Positions 54,891 to 64,000 of a stretch of DNA of 64,000 nucleotides are shown here, piece by piece. The DNA lies in assembly GCA_963682175.1 (NCBI GenBank), contig OY821787.1, positions 17,400,501 through 17,464,500 of the forward strand. The letters run 5' to 3'. A model generated the notes under the pieces. It did no database searches. It was given only the letters and a program-made list of their open reading frames with translations, and had not been told where the DNA came from. Numbering within the stretch: the first letter of the stretch is position 1; every line of letters begins with the position of its first letter. Source of the DNA: Triglochin maritima (taxonomy: Eukaryota > Streptophyta > Magnoliopsida > Alismatales > Juncaginaceae). The position numbers and the translations under genes were made by a program.

Positions 54891-57620
54891 TCCCATGTGT
54901 GACTAGTGCGTCTTCCACGTCATTTATGAGCCTATTTGTTTCCTATATTGGAAATATGAAATATCAGTGTTTTTCCCCTCAAAATGGTCTTTGTGACGTG
55001 TCTTGAATCTCCTTATTTGGATAAAGGAGGAGAGCGTTACGTACAAATTATTGATGAGATGTCGATTATTCAATTTTCAAATACGATCTATCTTAACACC
55101 TATTTTTCACCCTTGTATCATCGGAATTTGTCAAGTCGTAAGAAAAACTAATATGTGCTCATTTCCATTATCTTTCCAACGGATTAGGAATCATCAAATT
55201 CTATATTTCTATGTGGATGTTATGAGTAAAATAAGTGATGCGTCCCGCGTGACGAGTGCGCCTCGAGTGGGACTGGTGCATTTTCCACTCCATTTATGAG
55301 CCCATTAGGTTCCTATTTTGGAAATATGTTAAATACCAAAATTTTGCATTTCTAAATATTCTTCGTAATGAGTCTTCAATTGCCTTATTTGGATATCGGA
55401 GGAGAGAGTTATGCATAAATTAATGATGATGAGACGATTGTCCTATTTTAAAATACCTTCTGTCATCACACACGCTTTTCACCCTCGTGTCATCGGAATT
55501 TGGTAAGTCAAAAGGGAAACTAAAATGTGATCCTCTCAATTATCTTTCAATGGATCTAGAATCATCAAATTTTGTAATTGGATGTGGATGTTATTAGTAA
55601 AACAAGTGATGTGTCCCGCACGGACGATTACGTCCCGGGCGGAACTAGTGTGTCTTCCAACCCCTTTAAGAGCCCATTAGTTTCTTAATTTGGAAATATA
55701 TAAAATATAAGTGCTTTTTCTCAAAATCATCTTTGTAATGAGTCTTTAATTGCCTTATTCGGATATCAGATCAGAGAGTTATGTACAAATTATTGGTGAT
55801 GTGTCGATTGTCCCGTTTCAAGATACGGTCTTTCTCCACACACATTTTTCACCATCGTATCATTAGAATTTGGCAAGTAGTAAGTATAAACTAATATGTT
55901 CTCCTTTCAATTATCTTTCCAACGGATCTAGAATCATTAAATTCTATATTTGAATGTGGATGCTATGAGTAAAATAAAGTGATGCATCCTAGGCGGGATT
56001 GGTGCGTCTTTCATGCTATTTATTAGCCCATTGGGTTCCTAATTTGAAATTTTGTTACATATCAAAGTTTTGCGTATCTAAATGTTCTTTGTAATAAGTG
56101 TTGAATCACCTTATTTGGATATTGGAGGAGATAGGTATACACAAATCATTGATGATGTGTTGATCGTCCAGTTTCCAAATACGGTATGTCTTCACACGTT
56201 CTCGTATCATAAGAATTTGGCAATTTGTAAGAAACTAATATGTGATCCTTTCATTTATCTTTCCAATGGATCTGGAATCATCAGATTTTACATTTAGATA
56301 TGGACGTTATAAATAAAATAAGTGACGCGTCTCGCGCAGAACGAGTGCGTCCAGTGGGGGACAAGTGCGTCCCGAGCGGGACTGGTGCGTCTTCCACGCC
56401 CTTTATTAGCCTATTAATTTCCTAATTTGGAAATATATAAAATATCAAAATTTTGCTTCTCCAAATCCCCTTTCTAACGAGTCATGAATCACCTTATTTG
56501 GATATCGGATGAGAGAGTTATGCACAAATTACTGATGATATATCGATTGTTCAGTTTCCAAATACGGTAAGTCTTGATACACGTTTTTCACCCTCATATC
56601 ATCAGAATTTAGAAAATCATAAGAAATGGATATGTGATCCTTAAAGTTTTATTTCCAACAAATTTGGAGTTATCAATTTCCACATTTGGACGTTGATGTT
56701 ATGAATAAAACAACACAACTCGTTTGGTCAACGACCCAACTCGTTTAGTGAAAACGACCCAGGTCGTTCGACTCGTTTGTTGAAAATAAGTCGGCTCCTT
56801 TGGTTGAATGACTCAGATTGTTTGGTAATTTTGACAACTCTTTTATATTGATTCAATGTGCCCATGTAACAAGTTGGTTGGTCACGTCTCGATGTTCATG
56901 TGCGTACAAGTTTACATGTAACAAGTTGGTTTGTGATCTTTTCAACTCGTTTGTCTTGATTGAATTTGAATCTAACAATGATGCCATAATATTATTTCAC
57001 AACATATGATTTTTCATAATAACACAAATAATTAAGAAATGGAACATAAGAAGTTCATCTAGGAAATTAAATTGTGCACATATTAATGTTCTAATACTCA
57101 AAAAAATCATTCATAATTGTATATGTTGTTAATTAAGTTGTCTCATGTAGAACAAATTGTTTAATATCTTAGAGAGAAGTACATTTTTTGTTACAAATGC
57201 CAAGTTGTTAATTAAATTGAACCGACCCAGCTCGTTTGATGAAAACAATCAACTTGTTTGGTGAAAATGACTCAACTCGTTGGTGGGGCCCGTGTGATCC
57301 TGGTGCATCCCAACTCATTTCGGGGGGGGGGGGGGGGGGGGGGACCCAACTCATTTGGTGGAAAAATAACCCAGCTCGTTTGGTGGAAAAAACGACCCAG
57401 CTCATTTTCTGTTTTCTCAAAACAACAATTTTCCATGCCCTTTATGAGTCCACTACATTACTAATATGGAAATATGTAAAATATCAAAGTTTTGTTTCTC
57501 AAAATTGTCTTTGTAACAAATCTTAAATCACATTATTTGGATATTGAAGGCGAGAGTTATTCCCAAATTATTGAAGATTTGTCAATTATCCAGTTTCCAA
57601 ATACGATATGTCTTGACACA
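54891..57620 (+). repeat. ~350-385 bp tandem repeat array, right block
   Basis: Units resume in phase and start near 54975, 55347, 55717, 56070 and 56453. A ~0.75-kb unrelated stretch (56700-57430) then interrupts, and one last unit starts near 57492 and decays by about 57620. GC-rich palindromes persist, e.g. 56329/56349/56369. Confidence 0.8.
56717..57430 (+). repeat. interspersed ACTCGTTTGGT repeats with a 22-G run
   Basis: Phrases like ACCCAACTCGTTTGGTGAAA recur in two clusters, 56717-56830 and 57229-57410, with neighbouring copies often 21-23 bp apart (56717/56738, 57229/57251). Between the clusters lies AT-rich sequence without signals. 57322-57343 is an uninterrupted run of 22 G. Confidence 0.65.
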
Positions 57621-57729
57621 CTTTTTTACACCAACCTAAAATATCAAAAGATTTTTACACAGCAATAGTTATGTGCATTTCAATGTTTAAATATCAAGTT
57701 AATTCATTTTGTATTTCATTTTGCACTAA

Positions 57730-57804
57730 TTTTAATTTTTTTGACTTAACCAATTCCATTGGGAGTCGTCATCATCTGGATCCAATGCATATGGAGGTGG
57801 TTGT
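57730..57804 (-). pseudogene. hAT-like transposase remnant, C-terminal end
   Basis: Minus strand encodes PPPYALDPDDDDSQWNWLSQ, in direct continuation of the coding-like sequence at 59293 once the solo LTR is removed. An acidic tail is plausible for hAT-like proteins, but this piece alone is not diagnostic. Confidence 0.35.
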
Positions 57805-59287
57805 TGTGGGATCGTAAGGGTCTCTAATTCTAATCACTTTTAAGCTAATTACCTACTTGTTTAATCGATCAAGTATATGCATCAGAATTAAAACAAATAA
57901 ACAAGTAAAAGAGGAAATAAGCAAACCACAATGAGACGGGGGATTTTTATATAGGTTCGTCACCCCACCCGGGTCCTAGTCCTCTCTTGCTAGCTCCGCT
58001 CGGATCATCGATATCCGCTCACAACTTCACTAACCACTCCCCATTTCAGGCCGGGAGAGAACGCGTTTACAACACAAGCACCGTGAACACCCTCGCTAGC
58101 TTGACTTTTTTCCTCTCATAATCCGAGAGGGAACACTTCGGGCTTTCACTGAAATCCTTGCTTCTTGAACAACAATTGAGTGGGACAACACTCTCTAAAT
58201 CTTGAGCACACTTTGAGTATGATTTGGCTATGATCAAATGTGTGGAATTTAGGCTTAGAGTGTAGGATTGGGTAATTTGGCGCTTGGGAGTTTAATGTAA
58301 TGGACAAATAGTAGTGGGAGAGTTGTGTTAAAATATGTTTTACAACTCTATTAATAAGCTCCAAGACAATTATAGTTGTTGGGGATGAATTGGGTAAAGG
58401 TTGTGTAAAATACACAAATTAGAAATCTGCAGGACCCAATTCAGAATAAAATCGGTCGACCGAATCGGGTATGTCGGTCGACCGGTTGATCAAATATGGC
58501 TTTGACTTAAGTTCACATAAGTGATTGGTCGAACGCCATATAGGGATTGGTCGACCGATCATAACGGGCTCTATGGGGTTGACAAACACAAGTTAGAATT
58601 AGGTCGACCGAAACAAGGTCCACGGTCGACCGAAAACCGACAGGCGGTTTGGGTTTGTAGAGACATCTTAAGTTCGTTCGACCGAACAAGGTCCTCGGTC
58701 GACCGATAGGAAAAAGTATTTTTGGGGTATTTGAAAAAATACGAATACGATCGTTAGGTATAAAACAACAAAACAAACGGTCAGAAAATTGTGTTAACTC
58801 GGTCGACCGAAAAGGTCTGGACGGTCGAACAAAACCAAGCAGTAAAACACTAACAGGGTAATTGATCACTCGGTCGACCGAACGGTCTGTTGCGGTCGAC
58901 CGAATGTGGGCAGATAGTTCAGGTTAAGTGTTAAGTGTTTAGTGTTTTCCGGTCTAGGTTTGGGTGATCTATTGAAGTCCAAATTATATGAAATTTTGTG
59001 TGTAACTTATATAAGAAACATAGTGTGTGGCTGAGTAGTTTTTAGCTCAAGTATGCTCATTTACACAATGTTCCTAAGACTCAAAAGAAATGCAAATTAC
59101 ATGTCTTCAATTGAGCTTCATTACATGTCTTGACTTGAATCCTTTCTTTGTTGAGTCTTGATCACCTGTAGAAGTTAGTACAAAACAATATATATGCGAT
59201 GCAATATGTGTTCTACTCTACATTGATTATAATTAAGATTAGGTTGATTAAATCATCAAAACATAGATTAAGGCCAAAAAGCCAACA
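57805..59287 (-). mobile_element. solo LTR of family F inside hAT remnants
   Basis: Minus orientation: starts TGTTGGCTTTTTGGCC at 59287 and ends CTTACGATCCCACA at 57805, 1483 bp, flanked by GTTGT (57800-57804 and 59288-59292). The LTR at 63419 begins the same way in plus orientation. It carries five CGGTCGACCG pairs. Confidence 0.88.
58453..58902 (-). promoter_or_regulatory. array of CGGTCGACCG palindrome pairs in the F LTR
   Basis: Pair starts 58453/58475, 58601/58623, 58675/58696, 58800/58822 and 58871/58893: spacings 22, 22, 21, 22, 22. Most members are perfect decamers. Confidence 0.7.
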
Positions 59288-59292
59288 GTTGT

Positions 59293-59940
59293 CATGATGA
59301 ACTAGCAACATTTGAACCCATTTGATTTACATTATGTAGTCTTTCATATTCTTCAAAATATTTGTTTAATAAAGACTTACAACATGATTTTGAAAATTTT
59401 CATAATTCATATTTGCAAAAATTTCTTTTACGAAAACCTGTAAACCACTAATTTTAAATCTAGGATCCATAATAAAAGCTAAACAAAAATTAAATGAATG
59501 AGGATTCCAATATTTATTAAACTTAGCATCCATTAAATTTAAATTTTCAACAAAACCAGCATGTGGCTTATATTTCGCAAATATTTTAATAATTGGAAGT
59601 AATTCATAGATAAATATGTTAAATGTGGGGTAATATTGTCCACTTAATCTAGTAGTGAATGTGAAAAACAATTTTCAAAAATATAACATAATTTTACAAT
59701 TATACCAATCTATGGGGGTTAACTCATACTCATTTTGTTTTTCATTATAAAATGTTGTAATTGCAGGATTATAAGGATAACAACATTTTAACAGTTCATA
59801 TATAGAATTTCATCTATAAGGGACATCTAATTTAAACTTCTTAGGTTTAACATGATTCTATACACAAAATTCTCTTAATTTTTGATAGGCAACTACGTAC
59901 ATTCCTAATACTTTTTAGTAAGGTTTAATTTGAAATGAAT
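59293..59940 (-). pseudogene. hAT-superfamily transposase remnant
   Basis: Minus-strand frames include a block near NSIYELLKC and YPYNPAITTFYNE (about 59830-59740), LSGQYYPTFNIFIYELLPI and AKFNKYWNPHSFNFCLAFIM with DPRFK (59671-59366), then SLLNKYFEEYERLH in a shifted frame. LSG-YPT-N and KYW...DPR(F/Y)K are recurring features of plant hAT transposases. Stops and frameshifts make it non-functional; ends and terminal inverted repeats were not found. Confidence 0.7.
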
Positions 59941-60202
59941 GTGTTCTAAAAGTTTTACTTTTATATGTCAACTATTATGAATTGGATGTGCAAACATTTT
60001 GTTCATTGATTATGGTATTCGTCTTTTGGAAGTGTTAAGGAAGAGGCGCTTGGTCCTTAACCGTAGAGCTCTAAAAGATAATGGTTTACATAAATCAAAA
60101 GTTATTCACAATCATGGTAATTAACATGAAACATTAATCACCGAGATAAGATTGTCGTGTTGGTCATCGATTGTTGTAGCTCTACAAATAATTGACGACA
60201 CG
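59941..60202. other. AT-rich sequence between hAT remnant and tandem duplication
   Basis: No feature recognised. Confidence 0.4.
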
Positions 60203-60780
60203 AGTATATAAAAGAGGAAGAGATTACTTTTATATATTGAATAGACCTAACAAGTAAAACATTATGGAATTGTGTTTCGTGTCATTAATGTTTTAGTGTG
60301 TCTTGGATCCTAAGATATGAGACTTATATCTTTTCACTCAAGAAATGCTTAATTTGATTATTGTCAAAAGCTATCAATGAGTATAGTGATAAAGGCAATA
60401 GTTGGTTGAACATGACTTGTGATGGAAAAGATAGCTACTCAAACGATTATCATTGCCCCTCTTTATTGAGTGATGATATTAATGGGCCCCTTGATAAAGC
60501 AAAATTATAATGTGCACAATGTAACTTGAGTTAAGTTACATCGTTATAATTAGCTTAAAGAGATCAAGAAATGAATATAATACAAAGGTGACACATTTCT
60601 ACTTTGTATATATTCTTAATATCACGAGGCAAGGGACGGAAACAAGTGGTGCACTTACATCACTAAATGGATCGTGTTTAGTTCGAGTGGAACAAAGACA
60701 TGTATGCTAATTGGGTAACTATAATGTGTAGCTAGATACAGCTTATAGTTTGGGATATTAAGTGTTTAATATCGCTGCCA
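60203..60780 (+). repeat. 578-bp tandem duplication, unit 1
   Basis: It begins AGTATATAAAAGAGGAAGAG, the same as unit 2 at 60781; offset 578 bp throughout. It contains an inverted repeat TGTAACTT-gagtt-AAGTTACA (about 60519-60539). No ORF or known family recognised. Confidence 0.9.
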
Positions 60781-61354
60781 AGTATATAAAAGAGGAAGAG
60801 ATTACTTTTATATATTGAATAGACCTAACAAGTAAAACATTATGGAATTGTGTTTCGTGTCATTAATGTTTTACTGTGTCTTGGATCCTAGGATATGAGA
60901 CTTATATCTTTTCACTCAAGAAATGCTTAATTTGATTATTGTCAAAAGCTATCAATGAGTATAGTGATAAAGACAATAGTTGGTTGAACATGACTTGTGC
61001 TGGAAAAGATAGCTAGTCAAACGATTATCGTTGCCCCTCTTTATTGAGTGATGATATTGATTGGCCCCTTGATAAAGCAAAATTATAATGTGCACAATGT
61101 AACTTGAGTTAAGTTACATCGTTATAATTAGCTTAAAGAGATCAAGAAATGAATATAATACAAAGGTGACACATTTCTACTTTGTATATATTCTTAATAT
61201 CACGAGGCAAGGGACGGACACAAGTGGTGCACTTACATCACTAAATGGATCGTGTTTAGTTCGAGTGGAACAAAGCCATCTTTGCTAATTGGGTAACTAT
61301 AATGTGTAGCTAGATACAGCTTATAGTTTGGGATATTAAGTGTTTAATATCGCT
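60781..61354 (+). repeat. 578-bp tandem duplication, unit 2
   Basis: Nearly identical to unit 1, with a few single-base differences (for example GATAAAGACAATAG versus GATAAAGGCAATAG). It ends at ATATCGCT, after which the copies part. Confidence 0.9.
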
Positions 61355-61469
61355 CACACCACAAAACTGGGAAACAAGAACCTTGATTTTGAGTTCATAT
61401 GATGTGTCGGGTTTCATGTGAAAAAGGAACACATGTGGTGAATGAATAAAATCAATATGTCATGAGAAT

Positions 61470-62673
61470 TGACATAATTAGAATCATAATAAATTCATAT
61501 GAGGTGTATATATTATGGGGTATAATAATTTAATATTAAATAGGATAATATATTACATAAGATATGAATTTGCTAAAAACCCCCAAAAGATCAAATTTTG
61601 TTGGAAATAAATCCAAAATTTGACAAAGGCAAAATCGGGGTCAAACACGGTAAACCATTTAGGGTTCGGTCGACCGAGGTATCTTCGGAACGGTCAACCA
61701 AATGGGGAATGGGTAAACACAATTGGTTGACCGAAATTGTCTGGATTGCCTGGACAATTGAGTTCGGTCAACCGAGCGTGAACGGTCAACCGAGAGAAAA
61801 TATACAAGAGATATCTTTGGATATTTTCGGTAGACCAAAGGTGACACGGTCGTCCGTTGAATATTCGCCAGGAGAAATTTTGGTGGGTCAACGGTCGACC
61901 GGAGCAAGACGCGGATCGTTCGAATTTTTTCAGAGAATTTTTCTCATGCATATTCGGTCGACCGTCTAGCTCACGGTCATCCGAACATGTGTCAAAACCG
62001 AACGGTTTGGTTGACCGAGAAGAATTCTCGGTTAACTGAACAACACGATTTTTGCCTGAATTATTAAGAGAATAATTAGATCATGGGTTGGATTAATACA
62101 AGATTTAATTAAATGTTTTGAGGATGCTTATGCGGCAATTTGAGATTAATTTTAGGAGAGAATAAGCAAGAGATCATGACTAAAGAATAGTTCTTGGTAA
62201 GGATGTTTTGGGAGCCTGTAAAAGGACCCCTTATCCTACTTGTTTATGTTAATGCAAAAAAAAAATCTCTCATTAATCTCTCCCTTAATCACCACGAAAA
62301 TCTCTTAATAGTTTTAAGTTTTGGAGATAGAAACCTCAGGAGCTTAAAGATGGGTTATTAGATAGATTCTAAGCCTAATTTGAGATTGATTGGTTAGCTC
62401 CTTTCTCCCTAATCTTGTTTAGAGTTTGGTGAACACTTGGAGGCGTATCAGCGGGCGATTCGACGAGCAACGGAACTCCAGATCTTCTTAAAGGTTTAAG
62501 AGAACCTTTGGGTATGATCATCTATCCTTTGTTTATTTTAATATGCGTAGGAATGCATGATATTAGAATAAACAAATACATGTACGTAAAATCAATAAAA
62601 ATATGAAATCGATCTTGTTTGTTTGTATTAAAATTTTAAAATATATACATACATGGGGACACGAAATCCTACA
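61470..62673 (+). repeat. 5' LTR of family C
   Basis: It ends GGGACACGAAATCCTACA, followed by TGGTATCAGAGT, an iMet-type primer site. The start near TGACATAATTAGAATC is less certain; the minus-oriented copy at 26505-27391 aligns from there. It has CGGTCGACCG-like pairs between 61667 and 62040. Length about 1.2 kb. Confidence 0.75.
61667..62040 (+). promoter_or_regulatory. looser CGGTCGACCG-like pairs in the C LTR
   Basis: Pairs at 61667/61691, 61766/61783, 61828/61847, 61892/61918 and 61955/61974, spacings 17-26 bp. Spacing and sequence are more relaxed than in the chromovirus and F LTRs. Confidence 0.5.
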
Positions 62674-63418
62674 GTGGTATCAGAGTATTTAGTTCATATT
62701 TTCAATGATTAGACTATATAAGTAATTTTAGTTTACCATCTACAATCAAAACAATTCATGTTCTATGTCTTCTTCGAGTTTTCCGATAGTTTTGTTGATT
62801 TAATTCTAATTAATTCTTTTGATAGTTTTAAATGAAATACATCATGTCAATGTTAAAATTAAAATTTAGACTTATGTCTAATATATATAATTTTCGTTTT
62901 TAATTAAATGATTATTTTATAAGGAATCGACAAAACGAAAAAGGCATATGTTTATCTTTCCTCAAAAAAAATATTCTTGGAAATTGGATAAAGTGCGGTT
63001 CAAATGTTTTATGTTTTGAACTATGGATGCATAAAATCATTTTTAATGAGTTTCAAATGATTTTAGAATTGTTTGATTTAGAGATGCATGATAAACTAAA
63101 TCAAGTAATATATAGTATATGTACATGCGTTGCTCGAGTTCTCTAATGCAGAGATATGTGAGTTTGTATGTTCCGATGAAGCCATGTGTGAATGAATGAA
63201 TAAATGTGTATGTTATTATTATTCAATCACAGGGGCTTATGTATATGTGAAAGCCAAATTTCTATTTCTATGTATATGCATGCATATGAGAGAGTTTTAC
63301 ATATGACTTACACTAGACAATTTTTAAAATTGAGAGATGCATGTTTATATTTTTGCAATATCAACATCCACGGTGCAACAGGAAGACGCTGAAAAATCGC
63401 AAGGATCAAGGACGCAGG
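62674..63418 (+). mobile_element. start of the internal region of the family C element
   Basis: AT-rich leader after the primer site without a credible ORF. It is cut by the family F LTR at 63419, so the element's superfamily cannot be read from this window. Confidence 0.55.
62675..62686 (+). other. primer-binding site, initiator-Met type
   Basis: TGGTATCAGAGT one base after the LTR; last base differs from TGGTATCAGAGC. Confidence 0.8.
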
Positions 63419-64000
63419 TGTTGGCTTTTTGGCCTTAATCTATGTTTTGATGTTTTAATCAACCTAATCTTAATTATAATCATGTAGAGTAGCACACATA
63501 TTGCATTGCATATATATTGCTTTGTGCTAACCTCTACAGGTGATCAAGACTCAAGGAAGAAAGGAAATCAAGTCAATACATGTAATCAAGCTCATTTGAA
63601 GACATGTATTTTGTATTTCTTTGAGTCTTTAGGAACCTTGTGTAATTGAGCATACATGAGCTAAAAACTACTCAACCATACACTAGGTTCCCTATAGAAG
63701 TCACACACAAAATTTCACATAATTTGGACTTCAATAGATCATCCAAACTAGAACTGGAAAACACCTAAACAAAACTTGAACTGTTTGGACCAAAACGGTC
63801 GATCATTGAAACCTTTTCGTTCGACCGTTCACACGTTTCACATGACCGTTTGTTTTGTCGTATTATACCCAACGGTCGTATTCGTATTTTTTCCAAATAC
63901 CCCAAAATTACCAAACATCCGGTCGACCGAAACTTTCCTAACGGTCGACCGAACCAACACAATTTGGTCTCCCAGAAGTGCCTGGACTTATTCGGTCGAC
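63419..64000 (+). repeat. family F LTR, 5' part, running off the window
   Basis: It starts TGTTGGCTTTTTGGCC and matches the sense strand of 57805-59287. Palindrome pairs at 63796/63818 and 63920/63942 are each 22 bp apart. The right end is outside the window. Confidence 0.85.

Noticed and set aside
57805..64000. Treating the F LTRs at 57805-59287 and 63419 onward as one element
   Set aside because: They are in opposite orientations, and the left one has its own exact GTTGT duplication.

Overview
The window looks like a plant nuclear genome, probably a eudicot; I cannot name the species. It is AT-rich, has no bacterial-type operons and no convincing host gene, and consists almost entirely of nested LTR retrotransposons. 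These include a Ty3/gypsy chromovirus with a chromodomain, Athila-like elements primed by an Asp-type tRNA site, and Ty1/copia remnants. There is also a decayed hAT transposase, a ~350-bp tandem repeat and a 578-bp tandem duplication. Layout: 1-8146 holds two Athila-like non-autonomous elements facing each other tail to tail, the second split by a solo LTR (3590-5183). 8147-9222 is AT-rich and unassigned. 9228-17636 is a complete minus-strand Tekay/Del-type chromovirus with two 1898-bp LTRs, target duplication AAATG, tRNA-iMet site, polypurine tract and a gag-pol frame broken by a single TAG. 17642-19500 is unassigned. 19540-21040 is a copia pseudogene (minus). 21045-26504 is an Athila-like element (minus) with decayed pol, split by a solo chromovirus-type LTR (22358-24119). 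26505-27391 is an LTR of another family. 27392-31527 is a second copia pseudogene (plus), split by a solo LTR (28410-31259). From 31528 an Athila-like LTR begins, itself split by an 8.5-kb non-coding element with ~2.8-kb LTRs (32461-40999). 41686-44683 holds Athila-like leaders and an LTR. 44684-57620 is a tandem-repeat array interrupted by a complete non-autonomous Athila-like element (47151-54885), whose 5' LTR contains yet another solo LTR (48051-49433). 57805-59287 is a solo LTR inside hAT remnants, followed by the tandem duplication (60203-61354) and LTRs of two further families up to the right edge. How the parts relate: the Athila-like non-autonomous copies share PBS type, polypurine tract, a ~1.3-kb 3' non-coding region and conserved hairpins with the copy that carries pol, so they were probably mobilised in trans. 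The 32461-40999 element shares PBS and 3' terminus with the chromovirus and is probably its parasite. The most striking signal is one no standard feature explains. Nearly every repeat family here carries pairs of short CpG-rich palindromes set 20-22 bp apart (32 bp in one family), about two or three helical turns. The palindrome sequence differs between families while the spacing is kept, and in the Athila-like elements the same pair type occurs both in the LTR and downstream of the primer site. All reading was by eye; no alignment, structure prediction or database search was run.
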